Positions 54,983-63,906 of a DNA stretch of 64,000 bases are shown here, one piece after another. A model generated the notes under the pieces. The model did no database searches. It was not told the origin of the DNA and worked only from the letters and a program-made list of their open reading frames with translations. The stretch lies in assembly GCA_023264735.1 (NCBI GenBank), contig JAHFVD010000016.1, positions 62,655-126,654 on the forward strand. The letters run 5' to 3'. The DNA is from Mycobacterium sp. GTDB taxonomy: Bacteria > Actinomycetota > Actinomycetes > Mycobacteriales > Mycobacteriaceae. Position 1 is the stretch's first letter. Each line of letters starts with the position of its first letter. The position numbers and the translations under genes are program-made.

Positions 54983-55513
54983 TCAGCCCCAGTTGTCGTA
55001 GCCGCCTTCGGGGCCGAGCATCCGCTCGAGCCGACTGCGATTGATCCGGGCCAGCTCGTTGCAGACGACCTTGCGTTCGGTCTCGGGGTCGTGGTGCATC
55101 CGGTCGCGGACCGCCGCGATAACTGTCGTCGCGCAGACCTCGCGGGGCAGACCCCCGATGTGCATGACGAAGTCGAAGCCGAACTGGTCGGCGTAATCCT
55201 TGACTGCCGTCGCGAGTTCGGCCATCACCTCGGGGCATTCGTCCCACACTGAGCACTGCTCGGCCTGCGACTTGGTGCTGCCCGGCCGACGTCCGACGTG
55301 CGGATAGGCCTGCAGGATGTCGTCGATCGAGGACTCCGACAGGGAGAACAGCAGGGCGTCGGCCCGGCGGAATAGCGAGGTGTGATCGGCGTACGGGCGG
55401 CCGCGCGACAGGTCGCGGGCGAGCGTCACGCTGTTGCAGCACTCGTAGAGCGCGTGGACAGCCTTCTTGTCCGGCAGCTCGTTGAAGGCCTCGAGACCGA
55501 TGCCCTGGTGCAT
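54983..55513 (-). CDS. OHCU decarboxylase-like protein (UraD family)
   Basis: In this 176-residue all-helical protein GIGLEAFNELPDKKAVHALYECC is followed by RADALLFSLSESSIDDILQAYPHVG, where the His-Pro of the family reads Tyr-Pro. TKSQAEQ and DYADQFGFDFVMHIGG then follow, with the conserved Glu and the aromatic FGF block. UraD converts OHCU to S-allantoin in urate breakdown. Loss of the usual catalytic His in the HP motif (AYPHVG, with His two residues later) leaves activity uncertain. No other purine-catabolism gene is adjacent. ATG 55513 is used. GTG 55519 is an alternative. Confidence 0.7.
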   Translation of the reverse strand: MHQGIGLEAFNELPDKKAVHALYECCNSVTLARDLSRGRPYADHTSLFRRADALLFSLSESSIDDILQAYPHVGRRPGSTKSQAEQCSVWDECPEVMAELATAVKDYADQFGFDFVMHIGGLPREVCATTVIAAVRDRMHHDPETERKVVCNELARINRSRLERMLGPEGGYDNWG

Positions 55514-55613
55514 TAACACCCGCTCATCATCGAAAAGCCAAACCACAACCGCGTTACTGATTGTTACGGCCAGGCTAATTTCTGGCCGGGGAAATCGAGC
55601 CCCGCAGTGCCGT

Positions 55614-56102
55614 TTAGTGCTCTCCAGCGGCGAACCGCTCACGGGAACGCTCCACCTCGGCCTCGGCCTCGGCGCGGCCGACCCAGTCGGAGCCCTTGAC
55701 GAACTTGCCCGGCTCGAGGTCCTTGTAATGGGTGAAGAAGTGCTGGATCGAATCCAGTTCCTCCTTGGGCACATCGCCCAGGTCCTGGATGTGATCCCAG
55801 CGGTTGTCCCCGGCGGGCACACACAGCACCTTGTCGTCGCCGCCGGCCTCGTCAACCATCTTGAACATGCCGACCGGGCGCACCTCGATCAGCACACCGG
55901 GGAACACCGACAGCGGCAGCAGCACCAGCGCGTCCAGCGGGTCGCCGTCCTCGCCCAGGGTGTCTTCGATGAAGCCGTAATCGGCGGGGTAGGCCATCGG
56001 GGTGTACAGGTAGCGATCCAGGCGCACGCGCCCGGTTTCGTGGTCGACCTCGTACTTATTGCGCTGACCCTTCGGGATCTCGATGGTGACGTCGAACTGC
56101 AC
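55614..56102 (-). CDS. ppa: Inorganic pyrophosphatase
   Basis: This 162-residue family I soluble pyrophosphatase has [15 protein letters not shown], then [24 protein letters not shown] with the catalytic Asp cluster (DGDPLD). [14 protein letters not shown] and [15 protein letters not shown] follow. It drives biosynthesis by hydrolysing PPi and is the likely Rv3628 orthologue. The GTG start has GAAGGAG ~10 nt upstream. It diverges from the carboxypeptidase gene. Confidence 0.95.
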   Translation of the reverse strand: MQFDVTIEIPKGQRNKYEVDHETGRVRLDRYLYTPMAYPADYGFIEDTLGEDGDPLDALVLLPLSVFPGVLIEVRPVGMFKMVDEAGGDDKVLCVPAGDNRWDHIQDLGDVPKEELDSIQHFFTHYKDLEPGKFVKGSDWVGRAEAEAEVERSRERFAAGEH

Positions 56103-56176
56103 CGTGCGACTCCTTCTCCGCTTTGTGATCGCCGGGCTGATCCCCGGGTCGCTTCGCTCGCCCCCTCGCCTTCGGC

Positions 56177-56190
56177 TGGGGGTACCCCCA
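56177..56190. repeat. 14-bp perfect palindrome
   Basis: TGGGGGTACCCCCA lies in the 184-bp gap between the divergent ppa and carboxypeptidase genes. A CCCC/GGGG hairpin (56161-56180) overlaps it. It could be an operator or a dispersed actinobacterial repeat. Confidence 0.4.
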
Positions 56191-56286
56191 ACCCGCCGGA
56201 CGGCGACGCGCCCACACTAACGCCAGCGATAGCCTGCGCATCAGGGTGGTTCGGCACAATGAGACCAACTAGACGTCAGGAGAGCG

Positions 56287-57660
56287 ATGAGGTGGCGCTG
56301 GGCCCACGTGGTGCTCGCCGTGGCAGTGATCGCGCTGGTCGCTGCCGTCGTGGCGGTCGCCGCTGTCCTGACCCGAGGCGGCAACACCAGCAGCGCGCAG
56401 GCGCTGCCCGGGCACGCACTCGTCACCGCCAACCCCGGCGTCATCCCCGTGTCGGACTCGGCGGGGGTGCCCACCGCGGCAGGTATGACCGCGGCGCTGG
56501 CGGTTCCCGTCGCCGACCCGAACCTCGGCAACGTGTCCGGCCGGGTTACCGACGCCAAGACCGGCACGCAGATCTGGGAGTACCGCTCCGATGTGCCGCT
56601 GTTGCCGGCGTCGACCAATAAGACGCTCACCACCGGTGCCGCGCTGCTGGCGCTGAACCGCGACGAACGGGTCACCACGACGGTCGTCGCGGCCGACCAG
56701 ACCGACCAGCCCGGAGTCGTCGTGCTCGTAGGCGGTGGCGATCCGATCCTGTCGGCCGCCCCGGCCGGCCAGCAGACCTGGTATCGCGGTGCGGCCCGGA
56801 TCAGCGATCTCGCCGACCAGATCCGCAAGAGCGGGGTCTCCGCAACGGCCGTGCAGGTCGACGACTCCCTATACAGTGGACCGGATTTCGCGCCCGGCTG
56901 GGATCCCGCCGACGTCGACGGCGGAGACATCGCGCCGATGCAGTCGGTGATGATCGACGCCGGCCGCATCCAGCCGACGACGGTCGACTCGGCGCGGTCG
57001 CGGACTCCCGCGTTGGACGCCGGGCGCGCCCTGGCCAGTGCCCTCGGGCTGGATCCGGCGAAGGTCACCATGGCCCCGAATCCGCCGACCGGCCGGCAGC
57101 TGGCGTCGGTGCAATCGGCACCCCTGATCGAACGGTTGCGGCAGATGATGAACGCCTCGGACAACGTGATGGCCGAGTCGATCGGCCGGGAGGTGGCCAA
57201 GGCGACCGGCCGTCCGGTGAGCTTCGCCGGAGCCGTCGACGCGGTGACCACCAAACTCGCCGGCGCCGGCGTCGACATGACCGGCGCAGCGCTGTTCGAC
57301 TCCAGCGGGTTGTCGGTGCTGGACCGGCTGACCGCCAAGACCCTCGACGAGGTGGTCCAGGCCGCGGCCGGGCCCGATCAGCCATCGATGCGTCCGCTGC
57401 TCGACGTGCTGCCGATCGCCGGCGGCAGCGGGACCCTGTCGGACCGGTTCCTCGGCGGCGATCCGAAGGCGTCGTCGGCGGGCTGGCTGCGCGCCAAGAC
57501 CGGGTCGCTGACCGCCATCAACTCGCTGGCTGGAATCGTCACCGATGACAGCGGCCGCGTGCTGACGTTCGCGTTCATCTCCAACGACGCCGGTCCGATG
57601 GGCCGGGTCGCCCTCGACGCCCTTGCTGGCGTCCTACGCACGTGTGGATGTGGCTCATGA
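56287..57660 (+). CDS. D-alanyl-D-alanine carboxypeptidase, PBP4/DacB type (Rv3627c-like)
   Basis: This 457-residue S13-family penicillin-binding protein has an N-terminal membrane anchor (about residues 7-28). The active-site S-x-x-K is in LPASTNKTL (Ser109, Lys112), the S-x-N is in NASDNVMAES (near 291), and the K-T-G is in RAKTGSL (Lys404). These enzymes remove the terminal D-Ala or cleave cross-links in peptidoglycan on the outer face of the membrane. AGGAGAGCG precedes the ATG. It overlaps the next gene by 4 nt and leads the carboxypeptidase-zinc protease-tilS-hpt unit. Confidence 0.92.
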   Translation: MRWRWAHVVLAVAVIALVAAVVAVAAVLTRGGNTSSAQALPGHALVTANPGVIPVSDSAGVPTAAGMTAALAVPVADPNLGNVSGRVTDAKTGTQIWEYRSDVPLLPASTNKTLTTGAALLALNRDERVTTTVVAADQTDQPGVVVLVGGGDPILSAAPAGQQTWYRGAARISDLADQIRKSGVSATAVQVDDSLYSGPDFAPGWDPADVDGGDIAPMQSVMIDAGRIQPTTVDSARSRTPALDAGRALASALGLDPAKVTMAPNPPTGRQLASVQSAPLIERLRQMMNASDNVMAESIGREVAKATGRPVSFAGAVDAVTTKLAGAGVDMTGAALFDSSGLSVLDRLTAKTLDEVVQAAAGPDQPSMRPLLDVLPIAGGSGTLSDRFLGGDPKASSAGWLRAKTGSLTAINSLAGIVTDDSGRVLTFAFISNDAGPMGRVALDALAGVLRTCGCGS

Positions 57661-58712
57661 GCAGTTCGTCTCAATTGACCGTCGGACGGGCCGTCGATTG
57701 GGCGTTCGCCGGGAACGTCGGCGCGTGGCTGACCCGGCCCGGCCCGGCGTCCACCGACTACACCCGCACCCAGGTCGTCGACGAGCTGGCGGCTGCCGCG
57801 ATCAAGGCCGAAGGCCCGGTTCGTGAGGTCACCCGGATGGGCGGCGACGCCCCCGTGCCCGAGGCGCGCATCGTCGACCGCCAGGGCTGGGTCCGGGCGG
57901 CCTCGGACTCGATGCGGGTGATGACCGGCGGCACCCAGACGCCTGCCAACGCCGTCACCGGCCGGGTCACCGGAGCGCAGACCGGCGCCGTGCTGGCGTT
58001 CATCTCCTCGGGCATTCTCGGCCAGTACGACCCGTTCGCCGATACCGAGAACGCCGACGACGGACTGCTGCTGCTGGTCTATCCGAACGTCATCGCCGTC
58101 GAGCGCCAGCTGCGCGTCTCACCATCCGACTTCCGGCTGTGGGTGTGCCTGCACGAGGTGACGCACCGGGTGCAGTTCACCGCCAATCCCTGGCTGGCAC
58201 AACATATGTCGCAAGCGCTCGGGGTGCTGACCTCCGATGCGGCCGACGATGTGACGCAGGTGGTGGCGCGGCTGGCGGACTTCGTCAAGAAGCGCCGCGA
58301 AGGTACGCAGGGGCCCAACGAGTCGGGCATCCTCGGGTTCATGCGCGCGGTGCAGTCTGAGCCGCAGCAGGAGGCACTCGATCAGCTGCTGGTGTTGGGC
58401 ACACTGCTCGAAGGCCATGCCGACCACGTCATGGACGCGGTCGGCCCGGCCGTCGTGCCGTCGGTGCAGAGCATCCGCAACCGGTTCGACCAACGCCGCC
58501 AGCGCAAGCAGCCGCCGCTTCAGCGGCTGCTGCGGGCGCTGCTCGGCGTGGACGCCAAGCTCAGCCAGTACACCCGCGGCAAGGCCTTCGTCGACCACGT
58601 GGTGGACCGGGTCGGGATGGACCGGTTCAACACGGTGTGGACCAGCGCGCAGACGCTGCCGTTGCCCGACGAGATCGAAGATCCGCAGCGGTGGATCGAC
58701 CGGGTGCTGTAG
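57657..58712 (+). CDS. Zinc-dependent metalloprotease, DUF2342 type (Rv3626c-like)
   Basis: This 351-residue protein has the zincin motif HEVTHRVQF (HExxH) in [19 protein letters not shown]. Its acidic third ligand lies further on, around [14 protein letters not shown]. The family is widespread in actinobacteria with no settled function. Structures show a metallopeptidase-like fold. ATG 57657 overlaps the carboxypeptidase stop (ATGA). The slightly longer in-frame start at 57642 is less likely. Its 3' end overlaps tilS by 22 nt. Confidence 0.85.
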   Translation: MSSSSQLTVGRAVDWAFAGNVGAWLTRPGPASTDYTRTQVVDELAAAAIKAEGPVREVTRMGGDAPVPEARIVDRQGWVRAASDSMRVMTGGTQTPANAVTGRVTGAQTGAVLAFISSGILGQYDPFADTENADDGLLLLVYPNVIAVERQLRVSPSDFRLWVCLHEVTHRVQFTANPWLAQHMSQALGVLTSDAADDVTQVVARLADFVKKRREGTQGPNESGILGFMRAVQSEPQQEALDQLLVLGTLLEGHADHVMDAVGPAVVPSVQSIRNRFDQRRQRKQPPLQRLLRALLGVDAKLSQYTRGKAFVDHVVDRVGMDRFNTVWTSAQTLPLPDEIEDPQRWIDRVL

Positions 58713-59656
58713 CCGCACTGCGGGCCGCGGTGGCCGGCTTCGCGACGGACTGCCTGCCCGGCGCCACGTCGTGGTGTGTGGCGCTGTCCGGTGGTCCGGA
58801 TTCGCTGGCGCTGACGGCCGCGGCCGCCGCCGCGCTGCCGACCACCGCGCTGATCGTCGACCACGGTCTGCAGGCAGGCTCGGCAGACGTCGCCGAAATC
58901 GCGCGCCGCCAGGCGCACGATCTCGGCTGTGTCGACGCCCAGGTGCTGCGGGTAGCGGTCGGCACGGGCGGCGGCCCGGAGGCTGCCGCCCGCGCCGCCC
59001 GCTACGCCGCACTGGGCGCAGCCCGGGGCGTTGCCCCGGTGCTGCTGGCGCACACCCTCGACGACCAGGCCGAGACCGTGCTTCTCGGACTCGGCCGCGG
59101 CTCCGGCGCCCGCTCGATCGCCGGGATGCGCGCGGCCGACCCGCCCTGGTACCGCCCGCTGCTGGGTGTACGCCGCGCCGTCACCCACGACGCGTGCGCC
59201 GAGCTGGGCCTGACCCCGTGGGACGACCCGCACAACCACGACGCCCGCTTCACCCGGGTCCGCCTTCGTACCGAAGTGCTGCCCCTACTCGAGGACGTGC
59301 TCGGCGGCGGCGTGGCCGAGGCGCTCGCGCGCACCGCCGCCGCGCTGCGCGAGGACACCGACGCCTTGGATGGATGGGCCAGGTTGGCCATGGAGAGCCG
59401 GACCGACGACGGCGAGACGATCGCCGTCGCCGCCCTGACCGCATTGCCCACCGCGGTGCGGCGGCGGGTGATCCGGCTCTGGCTGCTGCGCGGCGGGGCG
59501 GCGAACCTGACCGACAAGCAGATCCGCGGGGTGGACGCGCTGGTCACCGCCTGGCACGGCCAGGGCGGGGTGGCGGTCGGCTCGGATCTGCGGCAGCAAA
59601 GATTGTTCGCGGGCCGACGGGACGGCAGGCTGATGCTGTACAGCCAGCCGGTGTGA
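58691..59656 (+). CDS. tilS: tRNA(Ile)-lysidine synthase
   Basis: This 321-residue N-type ATP pyrophosphatase has the PP-loop [11 protein letters not shown] followed by [20 protein letters not shown] and [31 protein letters not shown] is diagnostic of TilS. The enzyme puts lysine on C34 of the AUA-reading tRNA-Ile, changing its amino-acid and codon specificity, and is normally essential. GTG 58691 fits the family length. It overlaps the upstream protease frame by 22 nt. The shorter C-terminal domain is usual for mycobacteria (Rv3625c). Confidence 0.93.
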   Translation: MDRPGAVAALRAAVAGFATDCLPGATSWCVALSGGPDSLALTAAAAAALPTTALIVDHGLQAGSADVAEIARRQAHDLGCVDAQVLRVAVGTGGGPEAAARAARYAALGAARGVAPVLLAHTLDDQAETVLLGLGRGSGARSIAGMRAADPPWYRPLLGVRRAVTHDACAELGLTPWDDPHNHDARFTRVRLRTEVLPLLEDVLGGGVAEALARTAAALREDTDALDGWARLAMESRTDDGETIAVAALTALPTAVRRRVIRLWLLRGGAANLTDKQIRGVDALVTAWHGQGGVAVGSDLRQQRLFAGRRDGRLMLYSQPV

Positions 59657-59694
59657 GATTGGTTGTTAGGCCCCGGTCATGGCACAGTGTGGGC

Positions 59695-60264
59695 GTGTCG
59701 GCGCACGAGCTGTACCCCGGGGACATCAAATCGGTCCTGTTGTCACAAGAGCAGATTCACGCCCGGACCGCCGAACTGGCTGACCTCGTCGCCAAGGACT
59801 ACGCCGACGCACTCAACGGTCAGGATCTGCTCCTGGTGACCGTGCTCAAGGGCGCGGTGATGTTCGTCACCGACCTGGCCCGAGCGCTCCCGGTGCCCAC
59901 ACAGCTGGAATTCATGGCGGTCAGCTCCTACGGGTCGTCGACGTCATCGTCGGGTGTGGTCCGCATCCTCAAGGACCTCGACCGCGATATCCACGACCGG
60001 GACGTGCTGATCGTCGAGGACATCGTGGACTCCGGGCTGACGCTGTCCTGGCTGCTGCGCAACCTGGCCACCCGCCATCCCAAGTCGCTGCGGGTGTGCA
60101 CGCTGTTGCGCAAGCCCGATGCCGTGCGCGCCGACGTCGAGATCGCCTACGTCGGCTTCGACATTCCGAACGAGTTCGTCGTCGGCTACGGCCTGGACTA
60201 TGCCGAGCGCTACCGCGACCTGCCCTACATCGGCACGCTGGACCCGAAGGTCTACCAGATCTGA
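59695..60264 (+). CDS. hpt: Hypoxanthine-guanine phosphoribosyltransferase
   Basis: This 189-residue type I phosphoribosyltransferase salvages hypoxanthine and guanine to IMP and [19 protein letters not shown] binds pyrophosphate. The PRPP motif is [17 protein letters not shown], and [15 protein letters not shown] contacts the purine. The GTG start lies 38 bp after tilS, and a GTG two codons upstream is also possible. The tilS-hpt order is conserved widely, often followed by ftsH. Here several genes separate hpt from ftsH. Confidence 0.95.
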   Translation: MSAHELYPGDIKSVLLSQEQIHARTAELADLVAKDYADALNGQDLLLVTVLKGAVMFVTDLARALPVPTQLEFMAVSSYGSSTSSSGVVRILKDLDRDIHDRDVLIVEDIVDSGLTLSWLLRNLATRHPKSLRVCTLLRKPDAVRADVEIAYVGFDIPNEFVVGYGLDYAERYRDLPYIGTLDPKVYQI

Positions 60265-60345
60265 TTCCCCCTCGCCCAAACCGACGTTTGGCTGAGGAAG
60301 TGCGAGTAGATCGCGGCATAACGTCGATCTCGGCGCCAAACTGAA

Positions 60346-60804
60346 GTGGTGCGTGCCTCGGATGACCTGTTGCGCCATCTGTGCCGGGCTCGTGACCACG
60401 CCGACCGGCACTATGACCAGCCGCTCGATCTGGAGCAGCTCGCCGCGGTGGCGGGCATCAGCAAGTACCACTTTCAGCGGCTGTTCACCGCGACGTACGG
60501 GATGTCGCCGGCCGAGCATCTGTCCCGCAGGCGGGTGGAGCGAGCGCAGGATCTGTTGCGCGCCACCAATCTCACCGTCACCGAGGTCTGCATGACGGTC
60601 GGCTTCACCAGCCTGGGATCGTTCTCCACGAGATTCCGCGAGCTGGTCGGCGTGAGCCCCAGCGAGTTTCGCCGCCGCTATTCCGATGGCGCGCCGCGGA
60701 TTCCGGGCTGTTACCTGTTCATGGCGGGCCTCGCCGAGCGGTATCCACCCGCCGACGCAGGCACCGCAATCCAGGAGAAGCCGGGCGGCGGCGACCCCGC
60801 TTAA
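60346..60804 (+). CDS. AraC-type DNA-binding regulator (HTH domain only)
   Basis: This 152-residue protein comprises little more than the two helix-turn-helix units of AraC/XylS proteins. LEQLAAVAGISKYHFQRLFTATYGMSPAEHL is the first, and VTEVCMTVGFTSLGSFSTRFRELVGVSPSEFRR is the second. A short Tyr/Pro-rich tail follows. With no sensor domain it may act like SoxS/MarA, controlled by its own level. The VOC gene starts 10 bp later and is probably co-transcribed. An AGATCG/CGATCT inverted repeat (about 60309-60331) sits before the start. Confidence 0.82.
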   Translation: MVRASDDLLRHLCRARDHADRHYDQPLDLEQLAAVAGISKYHFQRLFTATYGMSPAEHLSRRRVERAQDLLRATNLTVTEVCMTVGFTSLGSFSTRFRELVGVSPSEFRRRYSDGAPRIPGCYLFMAGLAERYPPADAGTAIQEKPGGGDPA

Positions 60805-60814
60805 CGTCGTTGGC

Positions 60815-61276
60815 ATGATCACAAACATCTCGCTGGTATCCGTTTTCGTGCGCGACATCGACGAATCGCTGGCCTTCTATACCGACATCCTCGGCTTCGA
60901 GGCGAAGGACGATCTTCAGCTCGGTCCCGACTTCCGTTGGTGCACAGTGGTTCACCCGAATCAGCCTGAGCTGCAGGTGCACCTGACCACGCCGAGCAAG
61001 CCGCTGTCCGACGATTTGATCGCGGCGTTCCAACGCGCGCAGGCTGCCGGTGGCCTGCCCGGTCTCGGCCTCGCCGTCGACGACTGCCGCGCGACCTACG
61101 AACAGCTCAAAGCCAAGGGCGTCGAATTCCTCCAAGCGCCCGAGGAGCGGCCGTACGGGGTCGAGGCGCTGATGCGGGACAACTCCGGCAACTGGATGGT
61201 GCTCGTCGAGACCCGGGAGTACACACCGGAAGATTTCGAGGGTTTTGCCGAAGCCAAGGCGGCGTCCGCGGACTAG
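60815..61276 (+). CDS. VOC/glyoxalase-family protein
   Basis: In this 153-residue protein the first beta-alpha-beta module has ITNISLVSVFVRDIDESLAFYTDILGFE. The second has GLAVDDCRATYEQLKAKGVEF followed by ALMRDNSGNWMVLVE, which carries the usual terminal acidic ligand. It is a single-chain VOC protein that may be a glyoxalase-like, dioxygenase-like or resistance protein. AraC-VOC gene pairs are common and suggest control by the upstream regulator. The ATG at 60815 is used. It overlaps lpqG tail-to-tail by 4 nt. Confidence 0.85.
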   Translation: MITNISLVSVFVRDIDESLAFYTDILGFEAKDDLQLGPDFRWCTVVHPNQPELQVHLTTPSKPLSDDLIAAFQRAQAAGGLPGLGLAVDDCRATYEQLKAKGVEFLQAPEERPYGVEALMRDNSGNWMVLVETREYTPEDFEGFAEAKAASAD

Positions 61277-61995
61277 CCGAGCTCCCAGACTGCCGTCACC
61301 GAGAAGCCCACCGTCTGCTGCCCGGGCGACAGCGGAACGGAACTGGCCATCGCGCCGCGCGGCATCGGCATCGGCGGGGGCGGCGGTGTGGAGCCACCGG
61401 GCGCCTCCGAGATCGAGATGATCTTGCCCAGCGACAGCCCGGACAGTTCGGCGTACTGCTGCGCACGCTGCTTGGCATCGTTGAAGGCCCGCGCCCTGGC
61501 GTCGGTGACCAGCTTGGAGTCGTCTTCGATGGAGTAGCTCACCGAGTTGATCCTGGTGGCGTCACCGCCGGCGCTGACGACGTTGGCCAGCACCTGCGAG
61601 GCGGTGTCGAGCTTGCGGATCTTGATCTGGATCGAGTTGCTGGCTCGGTAGCCCGTGATCACCGAGTTGTCGGTGTACTGCGGCTGCAGGCTGACCTGCG
61701 TGGTGGCGATGTCCTTGCTGTCGATCCCACTGGCGTTGAGCGCGTTGAGCACCGAATTCTGGCGATCGTTGGCCTGGTTCATCGCCGTCGTGACATCGTT
61801 CGCGGCGGCCTCGACGCTGACATCGGCGGTCAAGGTGTCGGGCACGCCCTTGACTTCGCCGGATCCGACGACAGTGACCTGCCGCGGGTTGGCGCCGACG
61901 GGGCCTGCGGGTGCGGAATCGCAGCCCGTGAGCACTGCGGCGGCCGTCCCCATCGCAGCCAGCGCAACAACGACACGACGTCCGGCGATCGGCAT
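61273..61995 (-). CDS. lpqG: Lipoprotein LpqG, SIMPL/DUF541 family
   Basis: In this 240-residue exported lipoprotein a signal peptide ends in the lipobox VLTGC, so the mature N-terminal Cys is lipidated. The rest is the SIMPL domain: VTVVGSGEVKGVPDTLTADV, then TQVSLQPQYTDNSVITGYRAS and ARARAFNDAKQRAQQYAELSG. A Pro/Met-rich loop precedes the last strand. The length equals that of Rv3623. The role is unknown. Related periplasmic proteins affect oxidative stress tolerance. ATG 61995 is chosen for the signal peptide. Confidence 0.92.
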   Translation of the reverse strand: MPIAGRRVVVALAAMGTAAAVLTGCDSAPAGPVGANPRQVTVVGSGEVKGVPDTLTADVSVEAAANDVTTAMNQANDRQNSVLNALNASGIDSKDIATTQVSLQPQYTDNSVITGYRASNSIQIKIRKLDTASQVLANVVSAGGDATRINSVSYSIEDDSKLVTDARARAFNDAKQRAQQYAELSGLSLGKIISISEAPGGSTPPPPPMPMPRGAMASSVPLSPGQQTVGFSVTAVWELG

Positions 61996-62031
61996 GCCTG
62001 CCACCGTAGCGTGCAGCACTAGATTTTTGAC

Positions 62032-62802
62032 ATGGCGAAGATCGCGCTCACCCATCTCGGCGGGCCCACCACCCTGATCGAAATCGACGGGTGGCGAATC
62101 CTGACCGACCCGACCTTTGATGCGCCGGGCCGGCGCTACACGTTCGGCTGGGGCACGTCCTCGCGCAAGATCGCCGGTCCGGCTCAGCCGCCCGAGGTCG
62201 TGGCGCCGGTCGATGTGGTACTGCTCAGCCACGACCAGCACGCCGACAATCTGGACGACGCCGGCCGGGCACTGCTCGCGCGGGCTGGCACGGTGATCAC
62301 CACGGTGCCTGCGGCCCGCCGGCTGGCTCTGCCGAACACCCGCGGCCTCGCGGACTGGGAGTCGACGGCGCTCGAGGCGCCCGGCCGCGCACCGCTGACC
62401 GTCACCGCCACCCCCGGCCGACACGGGCCGAAGTTCAGCCGGCCGATCGCGGGGAAGGTCAACGGCTTTGCGCTGCAACGCCATAGCGAGGACACCGCCG
62501 CGCTGTGGATGTCGGGGGACACCGTGCTCTACGACGGCCTGCGCGAGGTCGCGCGGCGAATACCGGTCGACGTCGCCCTGCTGCACCTGGGCGGGGTGCG
62601 GTTCGGGTTCACCGGGCCGGTCCGCTTCACGATGACCGCGCGCGACGGCGCCGAGTTTCTGCGCCTGTTGCGGCCACGGGTCGCCGTCCCGGTGCACTAC
62701 GAGGGCTGGACCCACTTTCGGGACCCGGAAAGCAGTGCGCGTCAAACACTTTCGGACTCCAACGTTCGCTGGCTCAGCCCGGGGGAGCCGACCGAGGTCT
62801 AG
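62032..62802 (+). CDS. Metallo-beta-lactamase-fold hydrolase, UlaG-like
   Basis: This 256-residue protein begins MAKIALTHLGGPTTLIEIDG. The metal motif is SHDQHADNLD, an H-x-x-x-H-x-D-N form of the HxHxDH box as in UlaG-type L-ascorbate-6-phosphate lactonases. Other ligands are in GRHGP and SGDTVLYDG, and a late His in VPVHYEGW. The substrate is unknown. It diverges from lpqG across 36 bp. It converges with the epoxide hydrolase gene, both stop codons lying inside one hairpin. Confidence 0.85.
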   Translation: MAKIALTHLGGPTTLIEIDGWRILTDPTFDAPGRRYTFGWGTSSRKIAGPAQPPEVVAPVDVVLLSHDQHADNLDDAGRALLARAGTVITTVPAARRLALPNTRGLADWESTALEAPGRAPLTVTATPGRHGPKFSRPIAGKVNGFALQRHSEDTAALWMSGDTVLYDGLREVARRIPVDVALLHLGGVRFGFTGPVRFTMTARDGAEFLRLLRPRVAVPVHYEGWTHFRDPESSARQTLSDSNVRWLSPGEPTEV

Positions 62803-62836
62803 ACGGTATGGAGGCCCCAGCCCCCATACCGTCTAG
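62799..62836. terminator. Bidirectional hairpin containing both stop codons
   Basis: CTAGACGGTATGG (62799-62811) and CCATACCGTCTAG (62824-62836) are perfect complements with a 12-nt loop. The TAG stops of the converging MBL and hydrolase genes are the mirrored ends of the stem. It would terminate in both directions. Confidence 0.6.
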
Positions 62837-63732
62837 GAACTGACGTCGCGGAGGAATTCCAGCAGGATCCGGTTCACGTCGTCGGGACGCTCCTGCTGCA
62901 ACCAGTGTCCGGCGCCCTCGATCCACGTCTCGGTGTACGGGCCTGCGACCACCTCGCGGGCGCGGGCGGGGTTCATCGTCGACCCGATCGGGTCGGCGGT
63001 GCCGCCGACGAACAACGCGGGCACGTGGATGCGGGTGTCGGCCAGCGCAGGGGTCGACTCCCAGTTGCGGTCGTAGTTCCGGTACCAGTTCAGCGCTGGA
63101 GTGAATCCCGTTCTGCTGAACTCGGTCACGTAGTGGTCGAACTCGTCCTCGCTGAGCCAGCCCGGTGGTGCGTCGGGTCCCGTCAGGTTGTCGAACATGC
63201 CGCGCATCGTCGTGGCGACGTCGGCGGCCATCTCGGCGTCGGCCCTGCCCGGCTCCTGGAAGCGCAGCATGTAGAAGTCCTCACCGAACTTCTCCCGCCA
63301 CCGCTCGGTCGGGCGGGTGCGGGCCCGGGGGATCGGTGGGACGGAAAGGCCCGCGACCGCGCGGACCCGGTCGGGGTGCAGCAGCGCGGTGTGCCAGACC
63401 ACCATGGCGCCCCAGTCGTGGCCGATGAGCACGGCATCCGTGGCGCCTCCGCCAACTTCCGAGTCGAGCAGGCCGACCAGGTCGCCGGTCAGCGCGTGGA
63501 TGTCGTACGCCTCGACCGTGTCCGGTGCCGACGATCCGCCGTAGCCGCGCTGGTCGGGAGCAAGCACGTGGTAGCCGGCCGCAGCAAGCACCGGGATCTG
63601 ATGTCGCCACGAGTAGGCCAGCTCGGGGAAGCCGTGCGCCAGGATCACCACGGGCGCACCGCGATCGCCGGCTTCGGTGACCCGCAGCCGAACTCCGTCG
63701 CCGTCAACTAACTGTTCGGTCGGAGCGAGCAC
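62833..63732 (-). CDS. ephA: Epoxide hydrolase, EphA-like
   Basis: This 299-residue soluble epoxide hydrolase has ILAHGFPELAYSWRHQ as the oxyanion/lid region, LIGHDWGAMVVWH with the nucleophilic Asp, and lid tyrosines in WYRNYDRNW. GGTADPIGS holds the acid and GAGHWLQQERP the catalytic His. It closely resembles M. tuberculosis EphA (Rv3617), which also lies a few genes from ftsH. It opens epoxides to diols for detoxification or lipid metabolism. GTG 63732 is preferred. The frame stays open to 63825 but the extra residues do not match the family. Confidence 0.88.
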   Translation of the reverse strand: MLAPTEQLVDGDGVRLRVTEAGDRGAPVVILAHGFPELAYSWRHQIPVLAAAGYHVLAPDQRGYGGSSAPDTVEAYDIHALTGDLVGLLDSEVGGGATDAVLIGHDWGAMVVWHTALLHPDRVRAVAGLSVPPIPRARTRPTERWREKFGEDFYMLRFQEPGRADAEMAADVATTMRGMFDNLTGPDAPPGWLSEDEFDHYVTEFSRTGFTPALNWYRNYDRNWESTPALADTRIHVPALFVGGTADPIGSTMNPARAREVVAGPYTETWIEGAGHWLQQERPDDVNRILLEFLRDVSS

Positions 63733-63906
63733 CGTGCCAGCCAAGCACAGCTTCGTACCGCCGGAAAGGGCCCATTCGGAGCACAGCGAACGGCGACTAA
63801 TGGCTGGCGGAAACCCTGGGGGCACTTGCCCACGTTGGTCTAGCGGTAGCCTGAACTATCCCAGCTGCGCATATCGGAAGGACCGGGCCGCATAGGCCGA
63901 TGCTTG

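Noticed and set aside
60270..60340. GCGAGTAGATCGCGGC...CGATCTCG block, suspected as a dispersed mycobacterial repeat
   Set aside because: Only one copy was seen in this window, and repeat status cannot be shown without the genome.
63831..63860. GTTGGTCTAGCGGTAG, resembling a tRNA D arm before ftsH
   Set aside because: No acceptor, anticodon or T arm can be formed around it.
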